The notes beneath the pieces are model-generated. The model was not told the DNA's origin, ran no database searches, and saw only the letters and a program-made list of their open reading frames with translations. A stretch of DNA of 64,000 nt from Hepsetus odoe (taxonomy: Eukaryota > Chordata > Actinopteri > Characiformes > Hepsetidae). The DNA lies in contig CM029367.1 in NCBI GenBank assembly GCA_017165825.1, forward strand, positions 20,264,252 to 20,328,251, read 5' to 3'. Shown one piece after another: positions 38,196 to 48,910 of the stretch (position 1 is its first letter; each line of letters opens with the position of its first letter). The position numbers and the translations under genes were made by a program.

Positions 38196-38261
38196 CTCAA
38201 ACGTGGACCCAGACTGTGTTTCCTGGGGAGGAAAGATCACTACATTGTCCGTGGCGCCCTC
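38196..38261 (-). CDS. tacc2: tacc2 66-nt N-terminal exon
   Basis: The acceptor CTCACCACAG and donor GAG|GTACTG bound exactly 22 codons in phase 0 to 0, containing DNVVIFPPQETQSGSTFE. It sits between the MGNENS first exon and the common exon 30363-30598, and both junctions keep the frame. Being a multiple of three, it could be included or skipped. I cannot match it to a specific mammalian exon, so the call rests on splice sites, phase and position. Confidence 0.68.
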
Positions 38262-39149
38262 CTGTGGTGAGACATGCAGGTGTGAGACACAGACTGAGAA
38301 ACACAAGAAGCTGTGGTGAAGGCAGTGGTCTTGGGATAAATGCATGGCAGCTTTGAGTCACAATATGCTGCAGACAGTCTGTTGGACTGTTGTTTTTGGA
38401 AAGCATTCAAAAGCACTCTGAGTGAGAGTAAACAAGCAAAATGAAGACAGCTACGCTCCAGCAAGAATATACAATTTAACATTTAGGCTGATCCTATTAA
38501 GATAATCCCTGGATTCCATAATGCTGGGGGGCCTTTTTAAGCCACTTTAAAGTGTTTGCAATGAGATTTTTATTTTTTTTCTACCATGCATATCTTGCCA
38601 TCATACTCAACTTTGTTACAGCTGAGCACTTTAACAAAAGCTAAAGCAGCAGTTTTAACAGAATGTGAAACATGCCAGTTTTAGTGGCGGCACATTAATG
38701 GCAGATCCAAAATGGCAAGCTTTGTATGAGTGTCTCGCATGATTAAAATCAAAGTATCATGTTGTAGATTACACATTCCACATTACCATTATTCTTAGCT
38801 AAACCAGCAGCATACAAATCCACCATCAACAGAGTCAGATGTCCCATCTGTGTACTATCAACTCTAAACTTAGTCACCATGTTTGACAAAGCAAACCCTC
38901 TTTACTGTTTTACACACCCCAGCACTCTCACACTCTCCACTATTATCTCAAGGGCAGCGTGACATGGATAAATCGTGTGTTAGTGTGGGAATGCAAACAG
39001 ACATCAACACATATGGTAAACAGCTTCACGGCTCTGTAAGTTTGGATATTAGTCCAGTCTCAGTATTACTCATTTAGCAAACTCTACATTATACAGTGCT
39101 GTAGCACACAAAACAGGAAAAGAGGTCCTGCTTGCATCCTCCCTCTTAC
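38262..39149. other. tacc2 intron
   Basis: About 0.9 kb between the first exon and the 66-nt exon. Nothing else was recognised. Confidence 0.65.
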
Positions 39150-39182
39150 CGGCAAGCCATCAGAGCTGTTCTCATTGCCCAT
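39150..39182 (-). CDS. tacc2: tacc2 first coding exon (MGNENSSDGLP)
   Basis: On the minus strand GCACCATGG, an excellent Kozak context, opens an 11-codon frame ending at donor CCG|GTAAGA in phase 0. The peptide MGNENSSDGLP matches the start of mammalian TACC2 (MGNENSTSDNQ), which is also 11 residues. That fixes the gene identity and the reading direction. Gly2 and Ser6 fit the N-myristoylation consensus. The exon is too short for ordinary ORF scans. It splices in frame to either 38196-38261 or 30363-30598. Confidence 0.87.
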
Positions 39183-39369
39183 GGTGCAGAGTGAGCAGGC
39201 TCAAATCACACCGCCATCGCACCCCAGCACAGACCACCTCTGGTAGACTAAGGAACCAACAGAGGGAGGGATGGAATGAGCATGAAAGTAACCAGCAACC
39301 ACTACCAGAAGCTGCTCTTTTGTCAGATGTTTGAAGGTGTTCTAAGCTTTTAACAAGCAGAGAGGGAAA

Positions 39370-39370
<1 letters not shown>
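39183..39370 (-). promoter_or_regulatory. tacc2 5' UTR / proximal promoter with a 3-codon uORF
   Basis: Just upstream of the MGNENS start is a tiny upstream frame, ATG GCG GTG TGA, at 39206-39217. The upstream side is bounded by a long (TG)n run. The transcription start is not defined by any motif I can trust. Confidence 0.45.
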
Positions 39371-39447
<77 letters not shown>

Positions 39448-39477
39448 GTGTCTGTGTGTGTGTGTGTGTGTGTGTGT
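39371..39477. repeat. (TG)n microsatellite, about 107 bp
   Basis: Almost pure TG with two single-base interruptions, lying about 190 bp upstream of the tacc2 start codon (CA on the gene's strand). Confidence 0.97.
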
Positions 39478-42334
39478 ATCTGTCATGTGTTGAGATTAGA
39501 GGCCCACAGTGCAAGCATTCTCCTTTAATAAGAAGTAGTATTCAGCCAGTCCCTGAACAGAGAATAATCTTACCCTATACAACACTTTGATACTCTTATG
39601 ATAAAGCTAAACCTATAGAAAATATGCTAAGCTTATAGCATTTTTACAACATGTTTAAAAGTTGTGCCCTTAGGTGTTGGGTTGAACCTTGTGCCTCACA
39701 CAGTTTTACATGTGGCACACCTCTTCCTGCATTTCTACCTACACTATATTGAAATGTAAATAGTGCACACTTCTTCAAATTTCATAAACTATAGAAAATG
39801 CTTATAGACTTTCACATAATGTCAAAGGTGCAGATTTTAACTCTGAAAATTGTGGAGAAACATCTAAAATAAATTCTAGTGGGTTCTAAAGATTCCTTAG
39901 GCTTTCGTCTCTAGGCAATGGTTCTTCCAAAGGTTCTTTATGAATGAAAAGCTTATAATAACACAAAATGTTTATCATTCTTTAAAATTTCTCCAGAGTC
40001 ATACATGCGTTTAAACTGTACAATCCTAATTATGCATCAAAATTGTACACGTTTGTTAATATACAGGGTTCCTATCAGCTCAAGTCCAAAGTCAGAACTC
40101 ACAGCTCTGCACTTTGCACTTGAAAAGCAATGCCCTGAGCATCTTCAGATATTTGGTTTATATTTGATAGGTCTGAAGTATACTCCCAAGTTTCCAGGGT
40201 GTTTCTTTGCCTTTTGCCCTATGGCACAGGCTCCAGATCAGTAGTCAGGATAAACCACCTCTCACTGAAACACGTTTACAATTCACAGGACATGTATTCT
40301 TAGTATTTACACATGAATGACTCTTAAGCAAATCTTTCAGTTGTTTATTATGCCCTGACTTACATGAGTAACCCACATGAACCACACCAGGCGATCAGAA
40401 CTGCACTCATGTAGGTTACACATCTGGATTGAATATATCACTGTGTTGAAGCATGCACTATTATACCCCTTAAAAACATGGTGACCCCTTCACTCTCAGA
40501 CTCATTACCCATTACGATGTCTGGAACTGCACACATACTCTTCTGATCAAGAAGCTATCAGTCACCCTTCCCCCCCTACAGCTGTATAGCTATATCATAA
40601 GACCACTTACCAAGACATCTATTCATGTAAACTCTTTGAGAAGCACCAAATTTCCCTGCAATAATTCAAGGGCCCACAGGCAAGTCATGTAAGTGAACTT
40701 GAGACTCTGTAAGTTGTGAATGAAGACTTGCTTCAAAAAGTAACAAAAATGCAAAAAAAAAAAAAAGTCTTTTAAACAAAATGTAATATTGTGTGTGTGT
40801 GTGTATGTGTGTATTATTCCCATATTCCCCTGTTCTTGGTATGTGGTGTCAGAGATATATGTCTATACGTGTTCATCAATATATGGCTGTGGCATCAGTA
40901 AATGATGCTTACATTTATTTCAGAGCGCAGTAAACAGATGCCCTGTGCTTCAGTTTCAGAAATGCTCAGGAAAATGTAGCTTGTATGAGTGTGACCATGC
41001 TACTTAATGTAATGTATGTACATTTTTTCTGGCAATTCAAATTATAATAAGAATTAATTTTACATACCTAAAGAAGAGCATTCAAACCTTTTTTGAAAAT
41101 GAAATGAAAACGACAACGTGAACACTGTTCCGATGGCAATGCTACACGGCAAAGTGAAGAAAACAGAATTCAGCCACTTATTTTGGATGCTGGCTCCTTC
41201 GGAAGGCTATAGGAATAATAATCTCAAATCTTCCAGTCCAGTGTGTATATTTTTCAGTGTATATTTATCAAAGTGCAGTAGGTGTTTCTTGGAGAGGGGA
41301 GCGAAATATACATTTTGAAGCTTAAACAATTTTTGTCATACATAAAACTTTTACTTGATATGGGCCCACTGACAACCCACCAGCCTTAATGTTGGGTCAT
41401 CTTTGATTTTAAAAGGTTCACCTGTTAAGGCTCCGTGCATTACTACTACCCTCTACAGGTGATCAACACGTAGATACTGAACACACAGAGATAACATGTT
41501 TAGCTAATGCGGGTAAAGTCTGTGTTTCCCCACAAACCACATCAGTAGTCTAATCTCATGCTGTAATCTTCTTGAATGAGAGATTGTTGCCTGTCAGAGC
41601 GCTGCCAATGGAGATCACTACCAGTGAACTAGACACAAGCAACTGCTCTTTGTCTCCATCTGCTGAGATGCCTAAAATACCTGCCCTTCTTTCCCTCAAA
41701 CAGCCTCCAGACAGATACTGGTAGCTGCAGTACCCTTTGTTCTTATATTTTTGTTTTATTTGTATTTTATTTGTGTACCTTGCTCTTAGCTGTGATTTAT
41801 CCTGTTGTTTACAGCACTAAGCATCTTATTTTACTTTATGGACATGGCTATATTACTGAAGCCTAAATATCTTATATATTAAAGCCTATGTATCTGGAAT
41901 AAAGCCAAAGAGTAATATGTTCACTTTAACCTTTGGAAAAATAAACAGAGACTGTGCTTTCTTAATACTGCTTAGCAACCCCCAGAGGATCAAATCAGAA
42001 GATCACTGGTATCAGATAGCAATCAGCAGACACCACAGCACTCCAAACAAGTAAGGCTACGTTTGTCCATAAGGACACTCAGCCTAAGCTACCAGGACGG
42101 TTGTGTGCCTGTGTGGTCATGTGACCAGTCTAGCATTCGCTTTGCCAGCAAGCTCTGATCTGAATATGAAACATGTTATAAATAGACCCTCCTCCTGTCA
42201 TCTGTACACCGGTGTCAACTCCACTTGTCTTTCCTTCTGGAGTGCAGTTGTGCTTTCATTTCCTTCCAAAATATGCTCTGCTTTTATAATTGTGGATAGT
42301 TTTCTGTTTACAGTGAGATTAATCTGATTTAAAA

Positions 42335-42985
42335 AGGTATACAGTCCAGTATACAGTCCCTTCACTTGCCAACAGCAAGGCCAATTCAGTTGTTTTAGCT
42401 ATGGACTGTAGAAATTTAGGTTCAAAAGATGAATATGATATTTGAGATTATTATTTATTTTTATATTACATCTAAAATCTATTTAAAAATATGTAATTTA
42501 TTTGATTGTAGTATTATATTAATTACACATAGCATAGCACATTTTATTTCAGATGACCCTGTCTTTCAAGGGAGCAAAAGTATTTGAACAGAATCTTTCA
42601 GTTCAGTTTTTTCTCTCTGAAATGTGTTCAGTGGATTTTAGATCAGGTGATTGACCTGGCTGGTCCAAAGCATTTTACTTTTTCCTCTTGATGGAGTTCT
42701 TTTTTTAATTAAGATAATTGTCTTGCATTTCTCTCAAAATTGTTTCCATTGATAACAGAATTCATCCTGTAAAAGATAATTGGGCCCGTTCCAGAAGCTG
42801 CTATGCAATCCCAAACCATAACACTACCTCCACTGTGCTTCACAGATGAGCATGTATGAACCTGAGCACATGAGCACATCCTTTCACCACATCCTTTTCC
42901 CTTTCCATTACTTTGGCGGAGATTAATCTTTAACTCTGGAATTTATAAAACCTTGTTTAAGAAACTTTTCTATTATTGTTACAAT
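42335..42985 (-). mobile_element. Decayed Tc1-like element, same family as at 32.1 kb
   Basis: Shared internal blocks are AACACTACCTCCACTGTGCT, CTTCACAGATGAGCATGTAT and TTACTTTGGCGGAGATTAAT. The left part has AGCAAGGCCAATTCAGTTGT, typical of fish Tc1 ends. No usable transposase frame remains. Confidence 0.6.
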
Positions 42986-44224
42986 TTGTACATTAGCATT
43001 TAATATTTCAGTACTTTTGCTCACTCAAAAAAGGGGGTTATATTCTGTGTTAACATATCTAGATGTAAACACTATAAAATAAAAGCTGGAAGTCAGATCT
43101 CTCATCTCAACATCTCATATTTAACTTTTGATCTCAAACCCAAATGTCTTCAGTGCATAGCCAAAACAAAAAAAGCATTTTCAGGGTTAATCCTGAATGA
43201 CGTGTCCTTTCCCTCTTTTTGTTCCATATTCACACATCTACATCTAATACTCCAGCAACATTACACTTCATCTTGGTGGAATATTCCCTCTAAAGAATCT
43301 AAAACTACCTAAAATTAACTTAACAACATATCAAATTCATTTATGAAGTGTAAGGTCAACCCAAGAAACTGTGAAAATCAAATCCAAACAACACAGATTC
43401 TTTTCTATATTAACATTTTAACAACATTCAAAGCAGTACAGAGAAGACTGTATAGCATTAGAATCCAACAGATAGGTAAAAGGTATCTAGGTTTCAAGAT
43501 GTAAATAAAAGTCACTACAAATAGGCTCACCCACCTCAGATTAACAGTTATTCCTCAAAGCCCATGCTTTCCCATCTAGCTGGTGTAAATAAAGAGTAAA
43601 CTCTTTCCCATCTACATCCATTAGTACAAACAAAGCATGGCCCTTCTGAAGAAGTCTGCACAGGGCACTAAATCTGTGCACAGCTCTGAAGAGGTAACGA
43701 CTGGGGGTAGTTTAGGGGGGGAGTAAGGAGTAGGGGAAGTGGGGGCTGACAGCAGCGTCACATTCAGGCACATTCTGTCTGACAGGACGAGAATGACTGA
43801 GAGTCAGCTGGACATAACATACCTCTTGGTAACACTGTAAACAAAAATACCACAAGCACACAGCTTGGGTGTCACCCCTATCTCACTCCCATCTGCTCTC
43901 AGTATGAGCAGTAAATAGTGACACAGCACCTTACCCCTAAACCTGTTTTTCATAAAATCTATATGTTTAATCTTAAGCCAAATATAGTCCATCTATCAAG
44001 AAGTATGTTGTACAAAGAAAGAAATGTATTTTTTTCTCCTGGAACAAAAAGTGAACTTAAATCAAGCAAAGAAGGCGAAATCATTTCTGGTGTCCGACAC
44101 TAAAAGCACCGTTTTATAAACTGTCCACAAATTTCAGATTTCCTGAAATTTGTTTAAAGCAATCTGATATATTTGTGTGCATTTCTGCATCTAACTAAAC
44201 GTCACACAATGTTAGAAATTCCAA

Positions 44225-44455
44225 AAGTGACAACCCTTGTCATTGCGAGGTCACAGCACGGCACACAGTGAACCACAACGAAATTGGACCTCTGCATTTA
44301 ACCCATGCAAACACTGTGCAACAGTTGGCAGCTATTGAAAGCGCCCGGGGAGCAGTGACAGGGACGGTACCTTGCTCAAGGGTACCTCAGGGCAACCCAC
44401 AATCTTCCGATGCAGGGGCAACTCCCTAACCACTAGGCCACTGCTGCCTCCTAAA
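44225..44455 (-). mobile_element. tRNA-derived SINE copy
   Basis: A nearly complete minus-strand copy. The tail GTGACAACCCTTGTCATTGC comes first, then the body around ACGGTACCTTGCTCAAGG, then the head CCCTAACCACTAGGCCACTG. Confidence 0.85.
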
Positions 44456-45994
44456 CAGAATAAGCAAGTCTGATATTACTTGTTACTTTAACCTCAGCGC
44501 CACTGCAAAAACTAAAGCAGCAAAGTTCACAAATCAAACATGTAGAATCTGGTTTAACAGGGCTTCTGTCAATAGAGTTCATATTTGGGCTTAAGGTTTG
44601 GGCAAAGTCTGAATGTTGATTTATCCAGCTCACAGTTCTGTTTTGCTTCAATAAGAAAGAGACTGAAGTGAAAGGATCAAAGTGTAAAAGTGTTCTAATC
44701 CTGTTTCTATTTTTTAAATATTTAATTATCTGATTAGAGTTGAGTTTCATGATAAGGAGTTGCATTGAGGATTTGTTTGTTTCTTTCTTTCTTTGTTTAA
44801 GAATATACCTTACAGAAATCACAATTCTAACATTTACATATCACAGAAATGAGCGGAAAATTGGAAGAAGGCATCCAACCAACACTAAACAGAATGTAAT
44901 TAGTACTTACTGGCAAGAAATAGCAGCAGTGCATAATTACTCATGGCTAAGAACTCTGTAGTAGACCCTTCACATTGATCTGTAAAGGATAAAGCTATTC
45001 ATGACAAAGTGCCCAAAGCTTATTGCAGTTTATAATTTCAGCTGCATGACTGATCAAAAAGGCATGGCATGTAAACAGTTTACATGTGGTTCTTATTCTC
45101 TGTGTGGTCTCAGAGGAACAGAGGAAGGTAATGAAAGAAAACTGGAACAGAACTTATTTGTCCATGAAAAAACAACAAATGTATTTTTTTTCCTATCATA
45201 ATGATAGATATTATTAAAATATTAACTCAACTGTGAAGTATATCCTATGCTTTAATGCAGAGATAATAATTATGTTTTTAAGAAGTACAAGAAGAACTTT
45301 CAAAGTATCAAATTGGTATCAAGATTACATTCAGATAAGTGTGAAAACGAGGGTTGTGGACTATTCCTAGTGAGTGGCCCAAACACTTAAGCTCACTTTA
45401 ACTCATACTCTGGTATCAGCCCAGTCCAGCATGTGTATTGTGTATGTGGTTGAAATGGCAATAAGCCTACTTGACTTGACTTGAATGTACCAGGCAATGT
45501 TTACACATTTGCAGACACCTCATCATCCAGTGTTTCTACTTGATGTACATTATTTTTTATAGTGGCTTTTTCCAAAAATTAACTGTTTTGCATTGGATAT
45601 ACACTTGATTTAATGTTCTTTGCCAAGCCAATTTTTGCACCAATTCATCCATTTTCATGCTCTACATGCTTTGTTTCGCCCCTCCCCTTTGCCTTTTCTT
45701 TCCTTCCCTCTCCTTTGATATTCCCCAATGCCGCTGCAGCTTGCTCCATCAATGCAGCTACGGCTGCTACAGGCCAATGCAGGCAGCAGCAGCCCTAATT
45801 GATTGCTCCTCTATTCTCTTTCTTTCCTCCTTCCCTCTCTTCCTGACGTCAGCCTACTCCAAAACATTGCATCCCCCACCCTGCTCCGCACAGACACAAT
45901 CACTAAGCAACCACTAATATTCCAACAACAGCCAGGTTTCTCTCTGTGATTCTCTCTGCCGTTCCATCTGTTGTTTGGTGGAGAGTCTTGTTAC

Positions 45995-46027
45995 CTGGTT
46001 GCGTGTGATTCCGATGCAGCTCCCCAT
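45995..46027 (-). CDS. tacc2: Candidate alternative first exon of tacc2 (MGSCIGITRNQ)
   Basis: A minus-strand ATG with A at -3 and G at +4 opens MGSCIGITRNQ, 11 codons, ending at donor CAG|GTAACA in phase 0. This matches the length and phase of the MGNENS exon, so it can join the same downstream exons. Gly2 followed by Cys4 would suit myristoylation plus palmitoylation. The frame is also open upstream, with an earlier in-frame ATG at 46103-46105 (start MQFCRDYFCK) and another between, so the true start is uncertain. Without transcript evidence this remains a candidate. Confidence 0.5.
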
Positions 46028-46742
46028 CCTGTATTCCATGTCCTCCTGAGGAGATGTAACGGCAGCGCTACAAGGCTTGCAGAAATAGTCTCTGCAGAAC
46101 TGCATTGCCACTAAGAAGACATGGCATCACAGAGCTGGCTTGGATGCATGTGAGCAAGTGAGTGCAAGTGTGTGAGAACACGCCAGTCTGTGTGTATGTG
46201 TGTGTGTGTGTGTAAGCCTGTGAGGCTGTGTGTGACTAATAAGCCTCATCTAAAAGAATGCCCTAGGTACAGCTGCGACATACATCTTCATACACTATTA
46301 TATAAGAATGGTATGGTATAAATAGAACAGTTGAAAATATCAAAGTGAAAGGCGGGTTTTGCTTTCCTCCCCTCCATCCCTCAAGCCTAGCATAGATGTG
46401 GTGGGATGCAGCACTGCACTTGGATAGAAAAAGACCCTGTTTCCCACTGACAGACATGAGCAGGGAGAGGAGGGGGCACAACATTGAAGCAGAGAGAGAT
46501 AAGAGATAAAAGAACATGAGCAAGAGCACATCTGCTTTTTTAAAGGGGCCACAGCTGAAGGCAGGGTGATGTGGTCCTCTGGACCAATACTGCACTAAAC
46601 CGTTAACTTAACTACACAGCAGGAGGAATATCTCAATTTTGTAATCTGACAACTGATGAATATGTATGTAGATGTTCCATGTCCTGGGTTTAACCCACTT
46701 TTTCTTGTTTTAATTTTTAAACTTGCATTATTGTATTAGAGC
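46028..46742. other. Region upstream of the candidate MGSC exon
   Basis: Possible promoter and 5' UTR for the distal tacc2 first exon. It holds a (TG)n run at about 46195-46212. No TATA box or other decisive element is visible. Confidence 0.35.
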
Positions 46743-46746
46743 ATAT

Positions 46747-46894
46747 TGTTGGATTCTCCAATTGAGAACCGAGGTTCGAGGAGTCAGTGATGAGGCGAAG
46801 AGGTTTTTAAGCTATAGCAAAGTTTATTGACAGAAAAGTAGCGAAGTTCTTACAAGATGTTCAAAAGCCCGGTCAGTGTTCCTCTCTGTGTGGA
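46747..46894 (-). repeat. 3' LTR, recognisable R-U5 part
   Basis: 148 bp match the outer part of the right LTR with 9 mismatches by eye (about 94% identical). A minus-strand AATAAA lies at 46823-46828. Beyond 46894 the sequence no longer matches, so the U3 part of this LTR has been replaced or lost. Confidence 0.9.
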
Positions 46895-46969
46895 TACAAA
46901 CACAAGAGAAGGTTAATCATCATGGTATTCTTCATACACATACAGAGCTGTGTATTTATGTGTTTTTAC

Positions 46970-47530
46970 TCTTTTTTTTTCCAAGTATGTGTGTGTGAGA
47001 ATGAGTTCACTGTCTTCTGGCTGGTTGAAGTTTTATCCACTTCGTTGCCCAGCAGCGGAGGCTACTAAGGGAGAGGTTACTAACACTTCACCTTAGAGCT
47101 TTCCTCTATATCAGGAACAAAGTCTTCAGTTCTGAAGACTGAGGACGATGAGGGCAATGGCATATCCGATGCCCATCATTCGACAAATTTCTTGGCAAAC
47201 TGCAACTGTGAAGTGTGTCCCTTGATCTGAGTCAATGCGGCAGGGCAGGCCCCATCTTGGTATGAAATCCTTCACCAAGGTTTTCGCTGTATGGGCAGCC
47301 GCTGCTTTTCAGCATGGTGATGCTTCCACCCATCTTGAAAACTTGTCCACAATGACCAACACGTCTGAATATCCGTTACTTATTGGTAAGGTGATGTAAT
47401 CAACTTGCAGATGCAGATGTTCCGGGTCCTGTGTTGTTTTTCTGACAGGTCATGCACTGACCAACAACTTGTTGTGCCTGAGCACGAAACTTAGGACTCC
47501 ACCAGTGTTGGTTGAACCGATGAATCATTT
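46970..47530 (-). pseudogene. Integrase remnant of the endogenous retrovirus
   Basis: Minus-strand translation around 47180-47400 shows two integrase core motifs, VIVDKFSRWVEA and RIDSDQGTHF, each with a catalytic-type Asp. A stop codon lies shortly after the first motif. Part of the N-terminal zinc-binding region lies near 47491-47600 in a different frame from RNase H, so there is also a frameshift. Integrase joins viral DNA to the host genome; this copy cannot act. Confidence 0.8.
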
Positions 47531-47533
47531 TTT

Positions 47534-48910
47534 TCAAGACCAATGTGTCCAACAGAATGGATCTGCTGTGTGAGATATGGAACTAGTGATGCTGGAGCCA
47601 CTGTTCTCTGTGAATCTCCAAACATTGTCTTGATGAAGTTTTGCACCCTTTTCCATCCAAGTCCATCGTTCTTCAGCTGGGCTGTTGTGTTGCATGTCTT
47701 TGATGTCTTCCATGTGTTTGTGGAGTGCTCTGACACTTGCTTCAGCCTTTACGCTGGATTCACCTTTCTCTGCAGTGATTTTTGCAGCCTCATCAGCAAG
47801 AGCATTTCCTCTATTTTCCATTGCGTCGGTTTTGGTGTGTGCTTTGCACTTCATGATCGACACTTCTTTTGGGAGATGAACCACGTGTAACATTTCTTCC
47901 ACAAGTTCTCCATTTTTCACTGGAGTTCCTGCTGCTGTTAGAAACCCTCTTTGTTTCCACAGTAGTCCAAAATTGTGGACAACACCAAAAGCATATCTTG
48001 AATCTGTGTAGATGTTTGCTGTTTGATTTTCAGCCAGTTTGCAGGCTTCAATGAGAGCTTTTAATTCTGCTTGTTGAGCGGATGTCCCTTTTGACATGCT
48101 TCCGCTGGTCAGAACATCTGTTTCTGTTGTCACTGCCCATCCTGCAGTTCTCAATCCATTTTTGACCATCGAGGAACCGTCGGTGTACAGCACCAGATCG
48201 GGATTCTGCAAAGGCACTTCTTGGGTGCTCGCCACTTCCTCCATTGTCGTGATTATTTGGTCATCGATTTCTATGTCTGTTGGGAGTAGGGTCGCAGGGT
48301 TGGACAGACTTGCTTTTTCAATGACAATATTGGATGATTCCAAAATGGTGGACCATTTTGCCCATCGAGCGGCTGTGACTTGTGATGCTCGACTCGAGGT
48401 TAGCAGAGTATGGACAGCATGTGGACATTGGACCACCAGTGTCTGGTCTAACACCAGGCTGGAAACTGTGTTGACGGCCAAATATGTTGCTTGAACTGCT
48501 CAAAGACACGGACCCCATCCAAGGGCCACGTTGTCCAGTTTTGTTGAGTAGTATCCAATAGATCTCTGCAAACCGCCATGATCCTGTGAAAGCACTGCTG
48601 TCATGTATCCATCTCTTTCATGGACATTCAGTGTGAAAGGCTGTCCTGTGTCTAGAATTCCCAAAGCAGGTGCTAAACAGAATGCCTTTTTCAGACTCTG
48701 GAAAGCTTGGATTTGTTTTTGGTTCAACTCGATTGGATCTGTTGGATCCTTCCATCCTTTTAGCAGATCGGTCAAAGGTTGTGCGATTTCTGTGTACGAA
48801 TCAACCCATGCTCGGTTGTAGTTGCACAATCCCAAGAAAGAGCGCAATTCCTTAATTGTTTTTGGCTGTTTTGCTGTCTTGATCGCTTGTGATCGATCTT
48901 GAGTGATTTC
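47534..48910 (-). pseudogene. RT connection and RNase H region of the endogenous retrovirus
   Basis: Connection-domain motifs include RSFLGLCNYNRAW. RNase H motifs are LVLYTDGSS, QQAELKALIEA, NIYTDSRYAFGVV and NRGNALADEA, supplying the four acidic catalytic residues. A TGA at 48500-48502 separates the connection from RNase H, but the frame is the same on both sides. RNase H degrades the RNA strand during reverse transcription. Confidence 0.9.

Larger units (their letters stand above)
39478..45994. other. Upstream tacc2 intron (if the MGSC exon is used)
   Basis: AT-rich DNA with a Tc1 remnant at 42.3-43.0 kb and a SINE at 44.2-44.45 kb. No further exon could be supported. Confidence 0.5.

Noticed and set aside
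39172..39486. A minus-strand frame of Thr-His repeats
   Set aside because: A translation artefact of the (TG)n microsatellite; its end overlaps the real MGNENS exon in another frame.
46263..46595. A 110-residue minus-strand frame upstream of the MGSC exon
   Set aside because: No homology, no in-phase donor to tacc2 exons, and composition like flanking noncoding DNA.
47543..48494. Plus-strand frames opposite the retroviral RNase H
   Set aside because: Antisense shadows of the pol region; the minus strand carries clear RNase H motifs.
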